Shown here in pieces: positions 32,133 through 41,238 of a DNA stretch of 50,436 bases (positions are counted from its first letter, which is position 1; every line of letters begins with the position of its first letter). Below the pieces are notes generated by a model. The model saw only the letters and a list, made by a program, of their open reading frames with translations, was not told the origin of the DNA and made no database searches. Source of the DNA: Pseudomonas sp. Fl4BN1 (lineage in GTDB: Bacteria > Pseudomonadota > Gammaproteobacteria > Pseudomonadales > Pseudomonadaceae); NCBI RefSeq assembly GCF_009908285.1, contig NZ_JAAARM010000041.1, positions 1-50,436 of the forward strand, in the 5' to 3' direction. A program made the translations under genes and the position numbers.

Positions 32133-32984
32133 TTAGAGCAGACTTTGCAGCTTGCGATGCAACATCGAAACGTTGCTTCCTTTAGCGACAAACCCTGTAA
32201 GGGTCTCTGTAAGAAGGGCCGAGACTTTATCAGCTTCAGCTTTGCTTGGGAAGCCCCCAAACACACAACTTCCAGTTCCAGTCAGTTTTGCTTCGGTAAA
32301 TTTACCTAACAAATTCAATGCGTTACGTACTTCTGGATAACGCCTTGCGACTACCGGAAGGCAGTCGTTTCTGCTGTTTCCCTTGGGAACGGGGCGCACT
32401 TTAATGGGCGGAGTGTCACGTGTCAACAACGGATCGGAAAAAATTTCCGCTGTACTTACAGACACTTGCGGGATCAGTACCAGATACCAGGGTTCGTCGG
32501 GATCTACAGGGGTGAGTTTTTCCCCCACGCCTTCAGCGAAAGCTGCATGCCCACGTACGAAAACCGGGACATCGGCACCCAGTGTCAGCCCCAGGGCGGC
32601 CAGTCGATCCTCGTCCCAACCCAATTGCCAGAGATGATTGAGGCCCAGCAGGGTCGTGGCGGCATTCGAGCTGCCGCCGCCGATGCCGCCGCCCATGGGC
32701 AGGATCTTGTTGATCCAGATATCGATGCCCTGTGTGCAGCCGGATTGTTCCTGGAGTTTTTTCGCGGCCTTGACGATCAGGTTACTGTCGTGAGGTACGC
32801 CGTCGAACTCGGTGTGCAACTGAATCACGCCGTCATCACGCAGGGCAAAGGTGATCTCGTCGCCGTAGTCGAGAAACTGAAACAGCGTCTGCAGTTCGTG
32901 ATAACCATCTTCGCGGCGACCGAGGATGTGCAGCATCAGATTGAGTTTGGCCGGCGAGGGCAGGGTCAGTTTTTCCACGGCCAT
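32133..32984 (-). CDS. ispE: 4-Diphosphocytidyl-2-C-methyl-D-erythritol kinase
   Basis: A 283-residue GHMP kinase of the methylerythritol-phosphate isoprenoid pathway; it phosphorylates CDP-ME. The N-terminal SPAKLNLMLHILGRREDGYHELQTLFQFLD contains the substrate Lys/Asn residues, and PMGGGIGGGSSNAATTL (about residues 92-108) is the ATP loop. GTGSCVFGGF is the third GHMP motif. It starts one base after the lolB stop, so the pair is translationally coupled. Confidence 0.97.
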   Translation of the reverse strand: MAVEKLTLPSPAKLNLMLHILGRREDGYHELQTLFQFLDYGDEITFALRDDGVIQLHTEFDGVPHDSNLIVKAAKKLQEQSGCTQGIDIWINKILPMGGGIGGGSSNAATTLLGLNHLWQLGWDEDRLAALGLTLGADVPVFVRGHAAFAEGVGEKLTPVDPDEPWYLVLIPQVSVSTAEIFSDPLLTRDTPPIKVRPVPKGNSRNDCLPVVARRYPEVRNALNLLGKFTEAKLTGTGSCVFGGFPSKAEADKVSALLTETLTGFVAKGSNVSMLHRKLQSLL

Positions 32985-32985
32985 G

Positions 32986-33603
32986 TCATTGCCCCAGCTT
33001 GCGCGGTTGCCATTCCTTGATCACCAGGGTGACATCAAGGTCGCTGCCGTGCAGTTTGATGCGCTCAGGCAGCCAATAGCCGTTCTGCTCCGAGTAGCTG
33101 CTGTATTCCACTTGCCAGCCGTCTTGTTCCAGGCTCGCCAGATGGCTGTCACCGTCCAGGGTCAGGCGGCTTTTGCTGTCGGGAGCGGGCAGGCCGCGGA
33201 CCCACCAGGCTAGATGGGATACCGGTAATTTCCAGCCCATCTGTTCTTCCAGAAGGGTTTCCGGACTGGCCGCTTCATAGCGACCCTGGTTGGCCACTTC
33301 CAGGCTGACCTTGCCGGGGCGACCGGTGAGACGTGCAGCGCCGCGACCCAATGGGCCGGACAGGCGGATGTCGTAGTAATCCTGGCGTTGCAGCCAGAAC
33401 AGGGTGCCGCTGCCGGAATCCTTGGGTGCGCGAATGCCGATCTTGCCGTTGATCTGCCAGCCATCAAGGGCCGTCAGTTGATCTTTGTACAGGCGCCATT
33501 GCGCCGGATTGCCTTGGCCTTGCACCGACTCACGGGCACCAAAGCCGGCGCAACCGGCGAGCAGGGCAATGAAGCTGAAAACGATAAGGTGGCGCAAAAA
33601 CAT
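32986..33603 (-). CDS. lolB: Outer-membrane lipoprotein receptor LolB
   Basis: A 205-residue lipoprotein that receives lipoproteins from the carrier LolA and inserts them into the outer membrane. The lipobox LLAGC puts the lipidated Cys at residue 18. The family core is visible in LDGWQINGKIGIRAPKDSGSGTLFWLQRQDYYDIRLSGPLG. It stands between a TPR lipoprotein gene (4-base gap) and ispE, the conserved Pseudomonas order. Confidence 0.95.
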   Translation of the reverse strand: MFLRHLIVFSFIALLAGCAGFGARESVQGQGNPAQWRLYKDQLTALDGWQINGKIGIRAPKDSGSGTLFWLQRQDYYDIRLSGPLGRGAARLTGRPGKVSLEVANQGRYEAASPETLLEEQMGWKLPVSHLAWWVRGLPAPDSKSRLTLDGDSHLASLEQDGWQVEYSSYSEQNGYWLPERIKLHGSDLDVTLVIKEWQPRKLGQ

Positions 33604-33607
33604 AGTC

Positions 33608-35332
33608 TTAAAGGGTCTCTGATCCGGTCAGGCGTTTGATGGTGCCACGCAGGACGGGGCTGTCTGGCTGGTCCTTGAGGAACTTGCTCCAGATCTGCTT
33701 GGCCTCGCGCTGCTTGCCGTTGTTCCACAGCACTTCGCCCAGGTGCGCCGCGACTTCCTGGTCGGGGAAACGCTCCAGGGCTTGACGCAACAGGCGCTCA
33801 GCTTCGTCGAGGTTACCCAGGCGGAAGTTCACCCAGCCCAGGCTGTCGAGTACCGCCGGGTCTTCCGGGGTCAGTTGGTGGGCCTGTTCAATCAGCGTCT
33901 TGGCTTCGGCGTAGCGTGTCGTACGGTCAGACAAGGTGTAGCCCAAGGCGTTCAGGGCCATGGCGTTGTCCGGTTCGCGCTGGATGATCAGGCGAAGGTC
34001 TTTTTCCATCTGCGCCAGGTCATTGCGTTTTTCCGCCTGCATGGCTCGGGTGTAGAGCAGGTTCATGTCGTCGGGGTACTGCAGCAAAGCCTGCTGGATG
34101 ACTTTCCAGGCACGGTCGCCCTGGTTGTTCGCCGACAGAGTCTCGACTTCGATCAGGTACAACTGGATGGCGTAGTCGGGCTGGGCATCGCGGGCCGCTA
34201 CCAGGCGTTTTTGCGCCTCGTCGGTGCGGCCATTGTTCATCAGGATATCGGCCTGCCGCAGTTGCGCCGGCAGATAGTCGTTGCCCGGGCCGACCTGGCC
34301 GTATTCGATCAACGCTCCTTGCGGGTCGTTGAGCTCTTCGGCGATGCGCCCCAGGTTCAGGTGCGCCGAGTCTTCGTGGCTTTCCCGGGCGATCAGGTCT
34401 TCCAGGTAACCCTTGGCTTCTTGCCAGGCCTTGGCTTCCAGGCACACCAGTGCCAGGGAGTAACGCAGCTCGTCGTCTTCCGGATACTGCTGGACCAGGC
34501 TGGAGAACTGGGTCTTGGCGTCCTCCATGCGGTCCTGCTCCACCAGCATGCGGGCGTAGGTCAGGCGCAGGCGCTTGTCGTCCGGGTACTTGCGGATGCT
34601 TTTTTCCAGCAGCGGCAGGGCTTCTTTGCCGCGGTTGAGGCTTTGCAGCAGGCGGGCGCGCAACAACAGCGGTGCCACCTCGCCGTCTTCCGGCGGATTC
34701 TGCTCCAGCAAGGTCAGCGCATCCTTGGCGTCGCCGTCCTGTTGCATCAACAAGGCCTTGCCGAAGATCAGCTGGCTGTTGTGCGGGTGCTTTTGCAACA
34801 AGCGGTCGAAGCTTTTCATCAGGCCGTTGCGGGTGTCCTGATCGGTATCGGCGGCCGACAGGGCGAGAAAGTCGAAATGCGTGTCGCCCTTGCCCTGCAG
34901 GACCTTCTCCATATAAAGCATGGAGTCGTCATAACGTCCGGCCCGGGCCAGCTGGATCGCGGCAGCCCGTTGCGCTTCGAGGTCATCGGGGGCGTTTTTG
35001 GCCCAGATCAGCGAAGTATCCAGAGCCGCCTGATCGGCGCCCAGGTATTCGGCGATGCGGAAGGCCCGCTCGGAAATGCCCGGGTCCTGGGTATTGATGG
35101 CCTGGGTCACGTAGTTGTCCAGGGCAATGTCGAAACGATTGCGCTGGCCCGCCAGTTCAGCGCTCAGCAGACTGAAAATGGTGTCTTCACTGAACGAGGA
35201 GTAGACCTTGGGCTTTTCAGGGGCGGGGGTACTGTCTTCCACCGGCGATGTAGCGTCCGATGAGCCGGGTGCCAGAGACTGGCAACCGCTGAGGAAGGCA
35301 AGGGCGAGGAACAACGCGGAAGATCTATTCAT
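33608..35332 (-). CDS. TPR-repeat lipoprotein
   Basis: A 574-residue periplasmic lipoprotein. The signal peptide has lipobox FLSGC (Cys at residue 17). The rest is a long solenoid of tetratricopeptide repeats, e.g. ALNALGYTLSDRTTRYAEAKTLIEQAHQLTPEDPAVLDSLGWVNFRLGNLDEAERLLRQALERFPDQ (about residues 465-530). It starts the lolB-ispE transcript and diverges from hemA. TPR proteins at this site are conserved in pseudomonads, but the partner is not known to me; an envelope-biogenesis role is inferred only from lolB. Confidence 0.9.
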   Translation of the reverse strand: MNRSSALFLALAFLSGCQSLAPGSSDATSPVEDSTPAPEKPKVYSSFSEDTIFSLLSAELAGQRNRFDIALDNYVTQAINTQDPGISERAFRIAEYLGADQAALDTSLIWAKNAPDDLEAQRAAAIQLARAGRYDDSMLYMEKVLQGKGDTHFDFLALSAADTDQDTRNGLMKSFDRLLQKHPHNSQLIFGKALLMQQDGDAKDALTLLEQNPPEDGEVAPLLLRARLLQSLNRGKEALPLLEKSIRKYPDDKRLRLTYARMLVEQDRMEDAKTQFSSLVQQYPEDDELRYSLALVCLEAKAWQEAKGYLEDLIARESHEDSAHLNLGRIAEELNDPQGALIEYGQVGPGNDYLPAQLRQADILMNNGRTDEAQKRLVAARDAQPDYAIQLYLIEVETLSANNQGDRAWKVIQQALLQYPDDMNLLYTRAMQAEKRNDLAQMEKDLRLIIQREPDNAMALNALGYTLSDRTTRYAEAKTLIEQAHQLTPEDPAVLDSLGWVNFRLGNLDEAERLLRQALERFPDQEVAAHLGEVLWNNGKQREAKQIWSKFLKDQPDSPVLRGTIKRLTGSETL

Positions 35333-35433
35333 ATAGGAAGAGGGCGACTAACCTGCGGTCGGATCATCATGACACAAGCCTTCGGCCAAACATAACCGAG
35401 ACTCAACGGGATGCCAGAACAGAGGCAGTCTAT

Positions 35434-35490
35434 TAGGACAATAGTCGGCGGTAGTTGTTCTGAATCTGTCGAAGTAGGACAATTGCCGGC
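35434..35490 (+). repeat. Pair of 16-bp direct repeats upstream of hemA
   Basis: TAGGACAATAGTCGGC (35434-35449) and TAGGACAATTGCCGGC (35475-35490) match at 14 of 16 bases and are spaced 41 bp, about four helical turns. The second ends 25 bases before the hemA start. They look like two binding sites on the same DNA face for an unidentified regulator of hemA or of the divergent TPR gene. Confidence 0.5.
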
Positions 35491-35515
35491 TTCTCGACAT
35501 CATCAGCGACCTTGA

Positions 35516-36790
35516 ATGGCCTTCCTTGCACTCGGTATTAACCACAAGACTGCTTCTGTAGACGTCCGCGAGCGCGTGGCCTTTACCCCTGAGCAGTTGG
35601 TTGAGGCCTTGCAGCAGCTCTGCCGACTCACCGACAGCCGCGAAGCTGCGATCCTCTCCACCTGCAATCGCAGTGAGCTCTATATAGAACAGGATCATCT
35701 TTCTGCGGATGCGGTACTGCGCTGGCTGGCGGATTATCACCACCTGAGCCTAGACGAGCTGCGCGCCAGTGCCTATGTGCATGAAGACGATGCGGCAGTT
35801 CGTCACATGATGCGGGTGGCCTCGGGCCTGGATTCGCTGGTGTTGGGCGAGCCGCAGATTCTCGGGCAGATGAAGTCCGCCTACGCCGTGGCCCGCGAGG
35901 CCGGCACCGTCGGACCGTTGCTGGGGCGGCTGTTCCAGGCGACGTTCAGTGCTGCCAAGCAGGTGCGCACCGATACGGCTATCGGCGAGAACCCGGTGTC
36001 CGTGGCCTTTGCCGCGGTGAGCCTGGCGAAACAGATTTTCAGTGATCTGCAGCGCAGCCAGGCGCTGCTGATCGGCGCGGGCGAGACCATTACCCTGGTC
36101 GCCCGGCACCTGCATGACCTGGGCGTCAAACGTATTGTGGTGGCCAACCGCACCCTGGAGCGTGCCAGCCTTTTGGCGGAGCAGTTCGGCGCCCACGCGG
36201 TGTTGCTGTCGGATATTCCTCAGGCGCTGGTGCATAGCGATATTGTCATCAGCTCGACGGCCAGCCAGCTACCTATTCTCGGGAAGGGTGCCGTGGAAAG
36301 CGCGTTGAAGCTGCGTAAGCACAAGCCGATCTTCATGGTGGACATCGCCGTTCCTCGGGATATCGAACCAGAAGTCGGCGAGTTGGACGACGTTTACCTG
36401 TATACCGTCGACGATCTGCACGAAGTGGTCGCGGAAAACCTCAAGAGCCGTCAAGGCGCGGCCCAAGCCGCTGAGGAGTTGGTGAACATTGGCGCCGAGG
36501 ATTTCATGGTGCGCCTGCGGGAACTGGCGGCGGTGGACGTGCTCAAGGCCTATCGTCAACAAAGCGAGCGCCTGCGTGACGAAGAACTGCAGAAAGCCCT
36601 GCGCATGCTGGCCAATGGCAGCGGTGCAGAGGAGGTCCTGGCCCAACTGGCCCGCGGCCTGACCAACAAATTGCTGCACGCGCCGAGTGTGCAACTGAAA
36701 AAACTCTCTGCCGAAGGCCGCCTCGATGCGCTGGCCATGGCCCAAGAACTGTTTGCCCTCGGTGAGGGCTCTTCGGATAAAACCCCGTAA
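35516..36790 (+). CDS. hemA: Glutamyl-tRNA reductase
   Basis: A 424-residue NADPH-dependent enzyme that reduces glutamyl-tRNA to glutamate-1-semialdehyde, the first step of tetrapyrrole synthesis. The catalytic Cys is in LSTCNRSELY (about residue 50), with GLDSLVLGEPQILGQMK (substrate recognition) and the NADPH loop LLIGAGETI (about 183-191). The C-terminal dimerisation helices run from about 310. The N-terminus MAFLALGINHKTA is classical. The stop overlaps the prfA start by one base, so the pair is translationally coupled. Confidence 0.97.
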   Translation: MAFLALGINHKTASVDVRERVAFTPEQLVEALQQLCRLTDSREAAILSTCNRSELYIEQDHLSADAVLRWLADYHHLSLDELRASAYVHEDDAAVRHMMRVASGLDSLVLGEPQILGQMKSAYAVAREAGTVGPLLGRLFQATFSAAKQVRTDTAIGENPVSVAFAAVSLAKQIFSDLQRSQALLIGAGETITLVARHLHDLGVKRIVVANRTLERASLLAEQFGAHAVLLSDIPQALVHSDIVISSTASQLPILGKGAVESALKLRKHKPIFMVDIAVPRDIEPEVGELDDVYLYTVDDLHEVVAENLKSRQGAAQAAEELVNIGAEDFMVRLRELAAVDVLKAYRQQSERLRDEELQKALRMLANGSGAEEVLAQLARGLTNKLLHAPSVQLKKLSAEGRLDALAMAQELFALGEGSSDKTP

Positions 36791-37872
36791 TGAAAGCGTC
36801 ACTGCTCAATAAACTGGACATCCTCCAGGACCGTTTCGAGGAATTGACCGCCTTGCTCGGCGATGGCGAAGTCATTGCCGATCAGACCAAGTTCCGTGCC
36901 TATTCCAAGGAATACGCAGAAGTCGAGCCGATCGTGGCCACCTATAAGCAGGTGCTCAAGGTCCAGGCTGATCTTGAAGGCGCTCAGGCCCTGCTCAAGG
37001 ACAGCGATCCAGACCTGCGGGAAATGGCTGTCGAGGAAGTGCGCGATGCCAAGGAGCAATTGGCCGAGCTGGAAAGTACCTTGCAGCGCATGTTGTTGCC
37101 CAAGGACCCGAACGACGGACGCAACGTATTCCTGGAAATCCGCGCCGGCACTGGCGGTGATGAGGCGGCAATCTTCTCCGGCGACCTGTTCCGCATGTAT
37201 TCCCGTTATGCCGAGCGGCGTGGCTGGCGGCTGGAGATCCTCTCGGAAAACGAGGGTGAGCACGGCGGCTATAAGGAAGTGATTGCCCGGGTCGAAGGCG
37301 ACAGCGTCTACGGCAAGCTGAAGTTCGAGTCCGGCGTGCACCGTGTACAGCGGGTGCCGGCCACTGAATCCCAGGGGCGTATCCACACCTCCGCCTGCAC
37401 CGTGGCGGTGCTGCCGGAGCCGGATGAACAGGAAACCATCGAGATCAACCCGGCAGACTTGCGCGTCGATACCTATCGCTCCTCGGGCGCTGGCGGTCAG
37501 CACGTGAACAAGACTGATTCGGCGATCCGCATTACCCACCTTCCTTCGGGAATCGTGGTGGAGTGCCAGGAAGAGCGTTCCCAGCACAAGAACCGGGCGC
37601 GAGCCATGTCCTGGCTGTCGGCCAAGCTCAACGACCAGCAGACCAGCGCGGCGGCCAACGCGATCGCCAGCGAGCGCAAGTTGCTGGTGGGCTCGGGGGA
37701 CCGCTCCGAGCGCATTCGCACCTATAACTTCCCCCAGGGGCGGGTCACTGATCACCGGGTCAACCTGACCCTGTATTCCCTGGACGAAATCCTTGCTGGG
37801 GGCGTGGACGCGGTGATCGAACCGCTACTGGCTGAATATCAGGCCGATCAACTTGCGGCATTGGGTGAGTAA
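36790..37872 (+). CDS. prfA: Peptide chain release factor 1
   Basis: A 360-residue release factor that ends translation at UAA and UAG. The anticodon-like PAT motif is in RVPATESQGR (about residues 185-194), and the GGQ motif that triggers peptide hydrolysis is in SSGAGGQHVNKTDSAIRITH (about 230-249). Length is exactly that of the family. The next gene encodes PrmC, which methylates the Gln of this GGQ. Confidence 0.98.
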   Translation: MKASLLNKLDILQDRFEELTALLGDGEVIADQTKFRAYSKEYAEVEPIVATYKQVLKVQADLEGAQALLKDSDPDLREMAVEEVRDAKEQLAELESTLQRMLLPKDPNDGRNVFLEIRAGTGGDEAAIFSGDLFRMYSRYAERRGWRLEILSENEGEHGGYKEVIARVEGDSVYGKLKFESGVHRVQRVPATESQGRIHTSACTVAVLPEPDEQETIEINPADLRVDTYRSSGAGGQHVNKTDSAIRITHLPSGIVVECQEERSQHKNRARAMSWLSAKLNDQQTSAAANAIASERKLLVGSGDRSERIRTYNFPQGRVTDHRVNLTLYSLDEILAGGVDAVIEPLLAEYQADQLAALGE

Positions 37873-38703
37873 ATGACCATCATCGCCAGCCTGCTGCGCG
37901 CAGCCCAATTGCCCGATTCGCCGACTTCGCGCCTGGATGCCGAATTGCTCCTGGCCGCGGCCCTGGGCAAGCCCCGCAGTTTTCTTCACACCTGGCCGGA
38001 GCGCATAGTGCCCAGCGAGGCGGCACTGTTGTTCGCCGAGTATCTGCAACGGCGTCGCTCTGGCGAGCCGGTGGCCTACATCCTCGGCCAGCAGGGTTTC
38101 TGGAAGCTCGATCTGGAAGTGGCCCCCCATACGCTGATCCCGCGTCCTGACACTGAACTGCTGGTGGAAGCGGCGCTGGAGTTGCTGCCAGCGACCCCGG
38201 CCAAGGTACTCGACCTGGGTACTGGCAGTGGGGCCATCGCCCTGGCCCTGGCCAGCGAGCGCCCGGCCTGGAAGGTCACCGCGGTGGATCGGGTGCTGGA
38301 GGCCGTGGCCCTGGCCGAGCGCAATCGTCAGCGCTTGCAACTGGACAACGTCACGGTGCTCAGCAGTCACTGGTTCAGTGCCATCGAGTCCCAGCGCTTC
38401 CAGTTGATCATCAGTAATCCTCCGTACATTGCCGAGGCCGATCCGCACCTGGTGGCCGGTGATGTGCGTTTCGAACCGGAAAGTGCCCTGGTCGCGGGCA
38501 AGGATGGCCTGGATGATCTGCGGCTGATTGTTGCGCAGGCTCCGCAACACCTGGAAGCCGGCGGCTGGCTGATGCTCGAACATGGTTACGACCAGGCAAC
38601 TGCGGTGCGTGAGTTGTTGACCGAGCAAGGCTTTGTCGAAGTCCATAGCCGGGTCGACCTGGGTGGGCATGAGCGCATCAGCCTCGGGAGCCTGCCGTGC
38701 TGA
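37873..38703 (+). CDS. prmC: Release factor glutamine methyltransferase
   Basis: A 276-residue SAM-dependent enzyme that N5-methylates the GGQ glutamine of release factors. The SAM loop is VLDLGTGSGAIALALASERP (about residues 113-132) and the catalytic NPPY is in LIISNPPYIAEADPHL (about 178-193). It starts at the base after the prfA stop and its end overlaps the moeB start. Confidence 0.97.
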   Translation: MTIIASLLRAAQLPDSPTSRLDAELLLAAALGKPRSFLHTWPERIVPSEAALLFAEYLQRRRSGEPVAYILGQQGFWKLDLEVAPHTLIPRPDTELLVEAALELLPATPAKVLDLGTGSGAIALALASERPAWKVTAVDRVLEAVALAERNRQRLQLDNVTVLSSHWFSAIESQRFQLIISNPPYIAEADPHLVAGDVRFEPESALVAGKDGLDDLRLIVAQAPQHLEAGGWLMLEHGYDQATAVRELLTEQGFVEVHSRVDLGGHERISLGSLPC

Positions 38704-39452
38704 CGGACCAGGAACTGCTGCGCTATAGCCGGCAGATTCTGTTGCAGCACGTTGATATCGACGGCCAACTGCGCCTCAAGCAGAGCCGGGTGCTGATTGT
38801 CGGCCTCGGCGGCCTCGGTGCGCCGGCGGCGCTGTACCTGGCGGCAGCCGGTGTCGGCGAACTGCACCTGGCAGACTTCGACTCGGTGGACCTGACCAAC
38901 CTGCAGCGTCAGATCATCCACGACAGCAACAGTGTTGGGGTCAGTAAAGTGGATTCGGCCATCAGCCGGTTGTCCGCCCTCAATCCGCAAATCCGTCTGG
39001 TGCCCCATCCCGTGGCGCTGGATGCCGACTCCCTGGCCGCCGCTGTGGCGGCCGTGGACCTGGTCCTCGACTGCTGTGACAACTTCGCTACCCGTGAGGC
39101 GGTGAATGCCGCTTGCATGGCTGCCGGTAAACCCCTGGTCAGCGGTGCGGCAATTCGCCTGGAAGGGCAGTTGTCAGTGTTCGACCCGCGTCGTCCTGAG
39201 AGCCCTTGCTACCACTGTCTGTATGGCCACGGCAGCGAAGCCGAACTGACCTGCAGCGAAGCCGGGGTCCTGGGCCCGCTGGTGGGAGTGGTGGGCAGCC
39301 TGCAGGCGTTGGAAGCCTTGAAACTGTTGGCTGGTTTTGGCGAACCGCTGGTGGGCCGGTTGCTACTGATCGATGCGCTGGGCACGCGTTTTCGTGAACT
39401 GCGAGTCAAACGCGACCCAGGCTGCAGTGTCTGTGGTGCGCATCGTGAGTGA
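38697..39452 (+). CDS. moeB: Molybdopterin-synthase adenylyltransferase / ThiF-MoeB-HesA family
   Basis: A 251-residue E1-like enzyme that adenylates the C-terminal Gly-Gly of MoaD (or ThiS) for sulfur transfer. The nucleotide loop is VLIVGLGGLGAPAALYLAAAGVGELHLADFD (about residues 32-62). Two zinc-binding Cys pairs are seen, CYHC (about 171-174) and CSVC near the C-terminus. The start is GTG 38697, inside the end of prmC. It may serve molybdopterin or thiamine; the name follows the usual annotation at this locus. Confidence 0.93.
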   Translation: MLTDQELLRYSRQILLQHVDIDGQLRLKQSRVLIVGLGGLGAPAALYLAAAGVGELHLADFDSVDLTNLQRQIIHDSNSVGVSKVDSAISRLSALNPQIRLVPHPVALDADSLAAAVAAVDLVLDCCDNFATREAVNAACMAAGKPLVSGAAIRLEGQLSVFDPRRPESPCYHCLYGHGSEAELTCSEAGVLGPLVGVVGSLQALEALKLLAGFGEPLVGRLLLIDALGTRFRELRVKRDPGCSVCGAHRE

Positions 39453-40236
39453 GGCGCCGATCGGCGTGTTCGACTCCGGCGTCGGCGGTCTGTCGGTGCT
39501 GGCGGAAATTCAACAATTGCTGCCCCGGGAGTCGCTGTTGTACTTCGGTGACTGCGGGCATATCCCCTATGGCGAAAAGACCCCCGAATTCATTCGCCAT
39601 CGTTGCGGCCTGATGGCGCGGTTCTTTCGCGAGCAGGGAGCCAAGGCGCTGGTGCTGGCCTGCAACACCGCCACGGTGGCCGGGGTCGCCGAGCTGCGCC
39701 GGGATTACCCGGACTGGCCGATCGTTGGCATGGAGCCTGCGGTCAAGCCCGCGGCGGCGGCGACCCGCAGCGGCGTGGTCGGGGTGCTGGCCACCACCGG
39801 GACCTTGCAAAGTGCCAAGTTCGCCGCCTTGCTCGATCGTTTTGCTACCGATGTGAAGGTCGTTACCCAGCCCTGCCCGGGCCTAGTGGAGATGATCGAA
39901 AACGGCGATCTGCACAGCGCTGCCCTGCGTCAGTTGCTGCAGGGCTATGTCGAGCCGCTGCTGGCCGCCGGTTGCGACACCATTATCCTGGGCTGTACCC
40001 ATTATCCGTTTCTCAAGCCTCTGCTGGTGCAGATGCTGCCTGCCCACATCAGCCTGATCGACACTGGCGCCGCTGTTGCCCGGCAGTTGCAGCGCTTGCT
40101 GGACGAGGGCCATCTGCGCGCCCGGGACGTGGCTCGCGAGACGCTGTTCTGGACCAGTGGCGATGTCCCGCATTTTGCTCGGGTACTGCCACTGCTGTGG
40201 AAAGAACCTGGCAGGGTTCAGCGTTTCGAGTTGTGA
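39445..40236 (+). CDS. murI: Glutamate racemase
   Basis: A 263-residue cofactor-independent racemase that makes D-glutamate for peptidoglycan. Both catalytic Cys are visible: LACNTATVAG (about residue 72) and LGCTHYPFL (about 183). The N-terminus PIGVFDSGVGGLSVLAEI is typical. I chose GTG 39445, which overlaps the end of moeB by 8 bases, because earlier in-frame codons lie deep inside moeB and are not family-like. Confidence 0.96.
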   Translation: MSEAPIGVFDSGVGGLSVLAEIQQLLPRESLLYFGDCGHIPYGEKTPEFIRHRCGLMARFFREQGAKALVLACNTATVAGVAELRRDYPDWPIVGMEPAVKPAAAATRSGVVGVLATTGTLQSAKFAALLDRFATDVKVVTQPCPGLVEMIENGDLHSAALRQLLQGYVEPLLAAGCDTIILGCTHYPFLKPLLVQMLPAHISLIDTGAAVARQLQRLLDEGHLRARDVARETLFWTSGDVPHFARVLPLLWKEPGRVQRFEL

Positions 40237-40352
40237 AAGAAATGTGAAATGACCGCGGTCGACGCTGAACTTCTGAGCGCGCGTGGACTTCTATAACTTA
40301 TGCACAAGGTTGTACAAAACCCTACAAAATCGTCGAAAAAAGGATGTTTCTG

Positions 40353-40871
40353 ATGAAGCGACTGTTCTGCCTGACCGCCTTGGCGGCCGCGTTGCTGGGG
40401 CACGGTTTTTCCGCTCAGGCGGCCGGTGTCGAGTTTTCCGTAGGGCAAACCGGAGATTCGACTCAGACTTATCGGCTGGGCATGCAATGGGATTGGGACA
40501 AGAGCTGGCTGCAAAGTGATGTCGGTCGCCTGACCGGCTACTGGAGCGGTGCCTACACCTATTGGGATGGCGATAAACGGTCGAGTAACCACAGCTTGTC
40601 GTTCTCGCCGGTGCTGGTCTACGAATTTGCCGGCAACAATGTCAAACCCTACATCGAAGCTGGGATCGGGGTGGCAGCCTTTGCCCACACTGAGGTCGAA
40701 GACAACAAGCTGGGTTCTTCCTTCCAGTTTGAGGACCGCATCGGTTTTGGCCTGCGTTTCGCTGGGGGGCATGAGGTCGGCATCCGCGCCACGCACTATT
40801 CCAATGCCGGGATTCAAACGCCCAACGAGGGAATCGAAAGCTACGCCCTGCATTACACGATGCCGCTGTAA
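40353..40871 (+). CDS. pagL: Lipid A 3-O-deacylase, PagL family
   Basis: A 172-residue outer-membrane beta-barrel enzyme that removes the 3-O acyl chain from lipid A. The signal peptide ends near GFSAQAA-GV. The catalytic signature GIRATHYSNAGIQTPNEGIE gives His148, Ser150 and the acidic residue, and the last strand is YALHYTMPL. ATG 40353 is preceded by AAAAGGA at the correct distance; the ATG three codons earlier overlaps that site. It has a 116-base upstream gap from murI with an isolated TGTACA, and converges closely on the next gene. Confidence 0.88.
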   Translation: MKRLFCLTALAAALLGHGFSAQAAGVEFSVGQTGDSTQTYRLGMQWDWDKSWLQSDVGRLTGYWSGAYTYWDGDKRSSNHSLSFSPVLVYEFAGNNVKPYIEAGIGVAAFAHTEVEDNKLGSSFQFEDRIGFGLRFAGGHEVGIRATHYSNAGIQTPNEGIESYALHYTMPL

Positions 40872-40878
40872 CGCCTGT

Positions 40879-41184
40879 TCAGCGATACGCCGTGGTAATT
40901 CCCTGGCGTTCGCTCAGGCAGTCCGCTTCTCCCAGTTCGAATTCGCGACAGATCAAGGGACGCAGCTCATAGATGCTGCAACGCATGCTGTCGCGATCGA
41001 GTGCTGCGCACCAGCCGTCGTCCAGGCGGCGCATGACTTCGCCGCCCCAATCGTCGGTATCGATAAAGCGCTCGGGCACCCCGGTGTCGGTGATCAGCAT
41101 GACTTCCAGCTGACAGCAACAGGCGGCACAGGTCGAGCAACTGATGGCCGGTTCGGGGATGGCGGTAACGGGGATGGTGATCAT
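40879..41184 (-). CDS. YkgJ-family cysteine-cluster protein
   Basis: A 101-residue protein with the CxxCxxCC cluster (SCSTCAACCC, about residues 16-25) and further Cys in WCAALDRDSMRCSIYELRPLICREF, the family signature for a metal site, probably zinc or an Fe-S cluster. Function is unknown. I use ATG 41184; an ATG nine codons upstream is possible. It is 54 bases downstream of the DUF2878 gene on the same strand and may be the last gene of the light-type operon, or independent. Confidence 0.8.
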   Translation of the reverse strand: MITIPVTAIPEPAISCSTCAACCCQLEVMLITDTGVPERFIDTDDWGGEVMRRLDDGWCAALDRDSMRCSIYELRPLICREFELGEADCLSERQGITTAYR

Positions 41185-41238
41185 AGGCGCGCAGTGTAAG
41201 GCAGTGGGCATGGGCTGTGTTAAAGCCCTGACGGACGC

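Noticed and set aside
33743..35263. 506-codon frame antisense to the TPR lipoprotein gene
   Set aside because: Periodic Leu/Gln/Val composition is the mirror of TPR repeats, not a protein family.
40292..40316. LitR-type operator before pagL
   Set aside because: A single TGTACA is present, but the partner position reads ATAACT; the nearest TATAAC is one base off and does not match.
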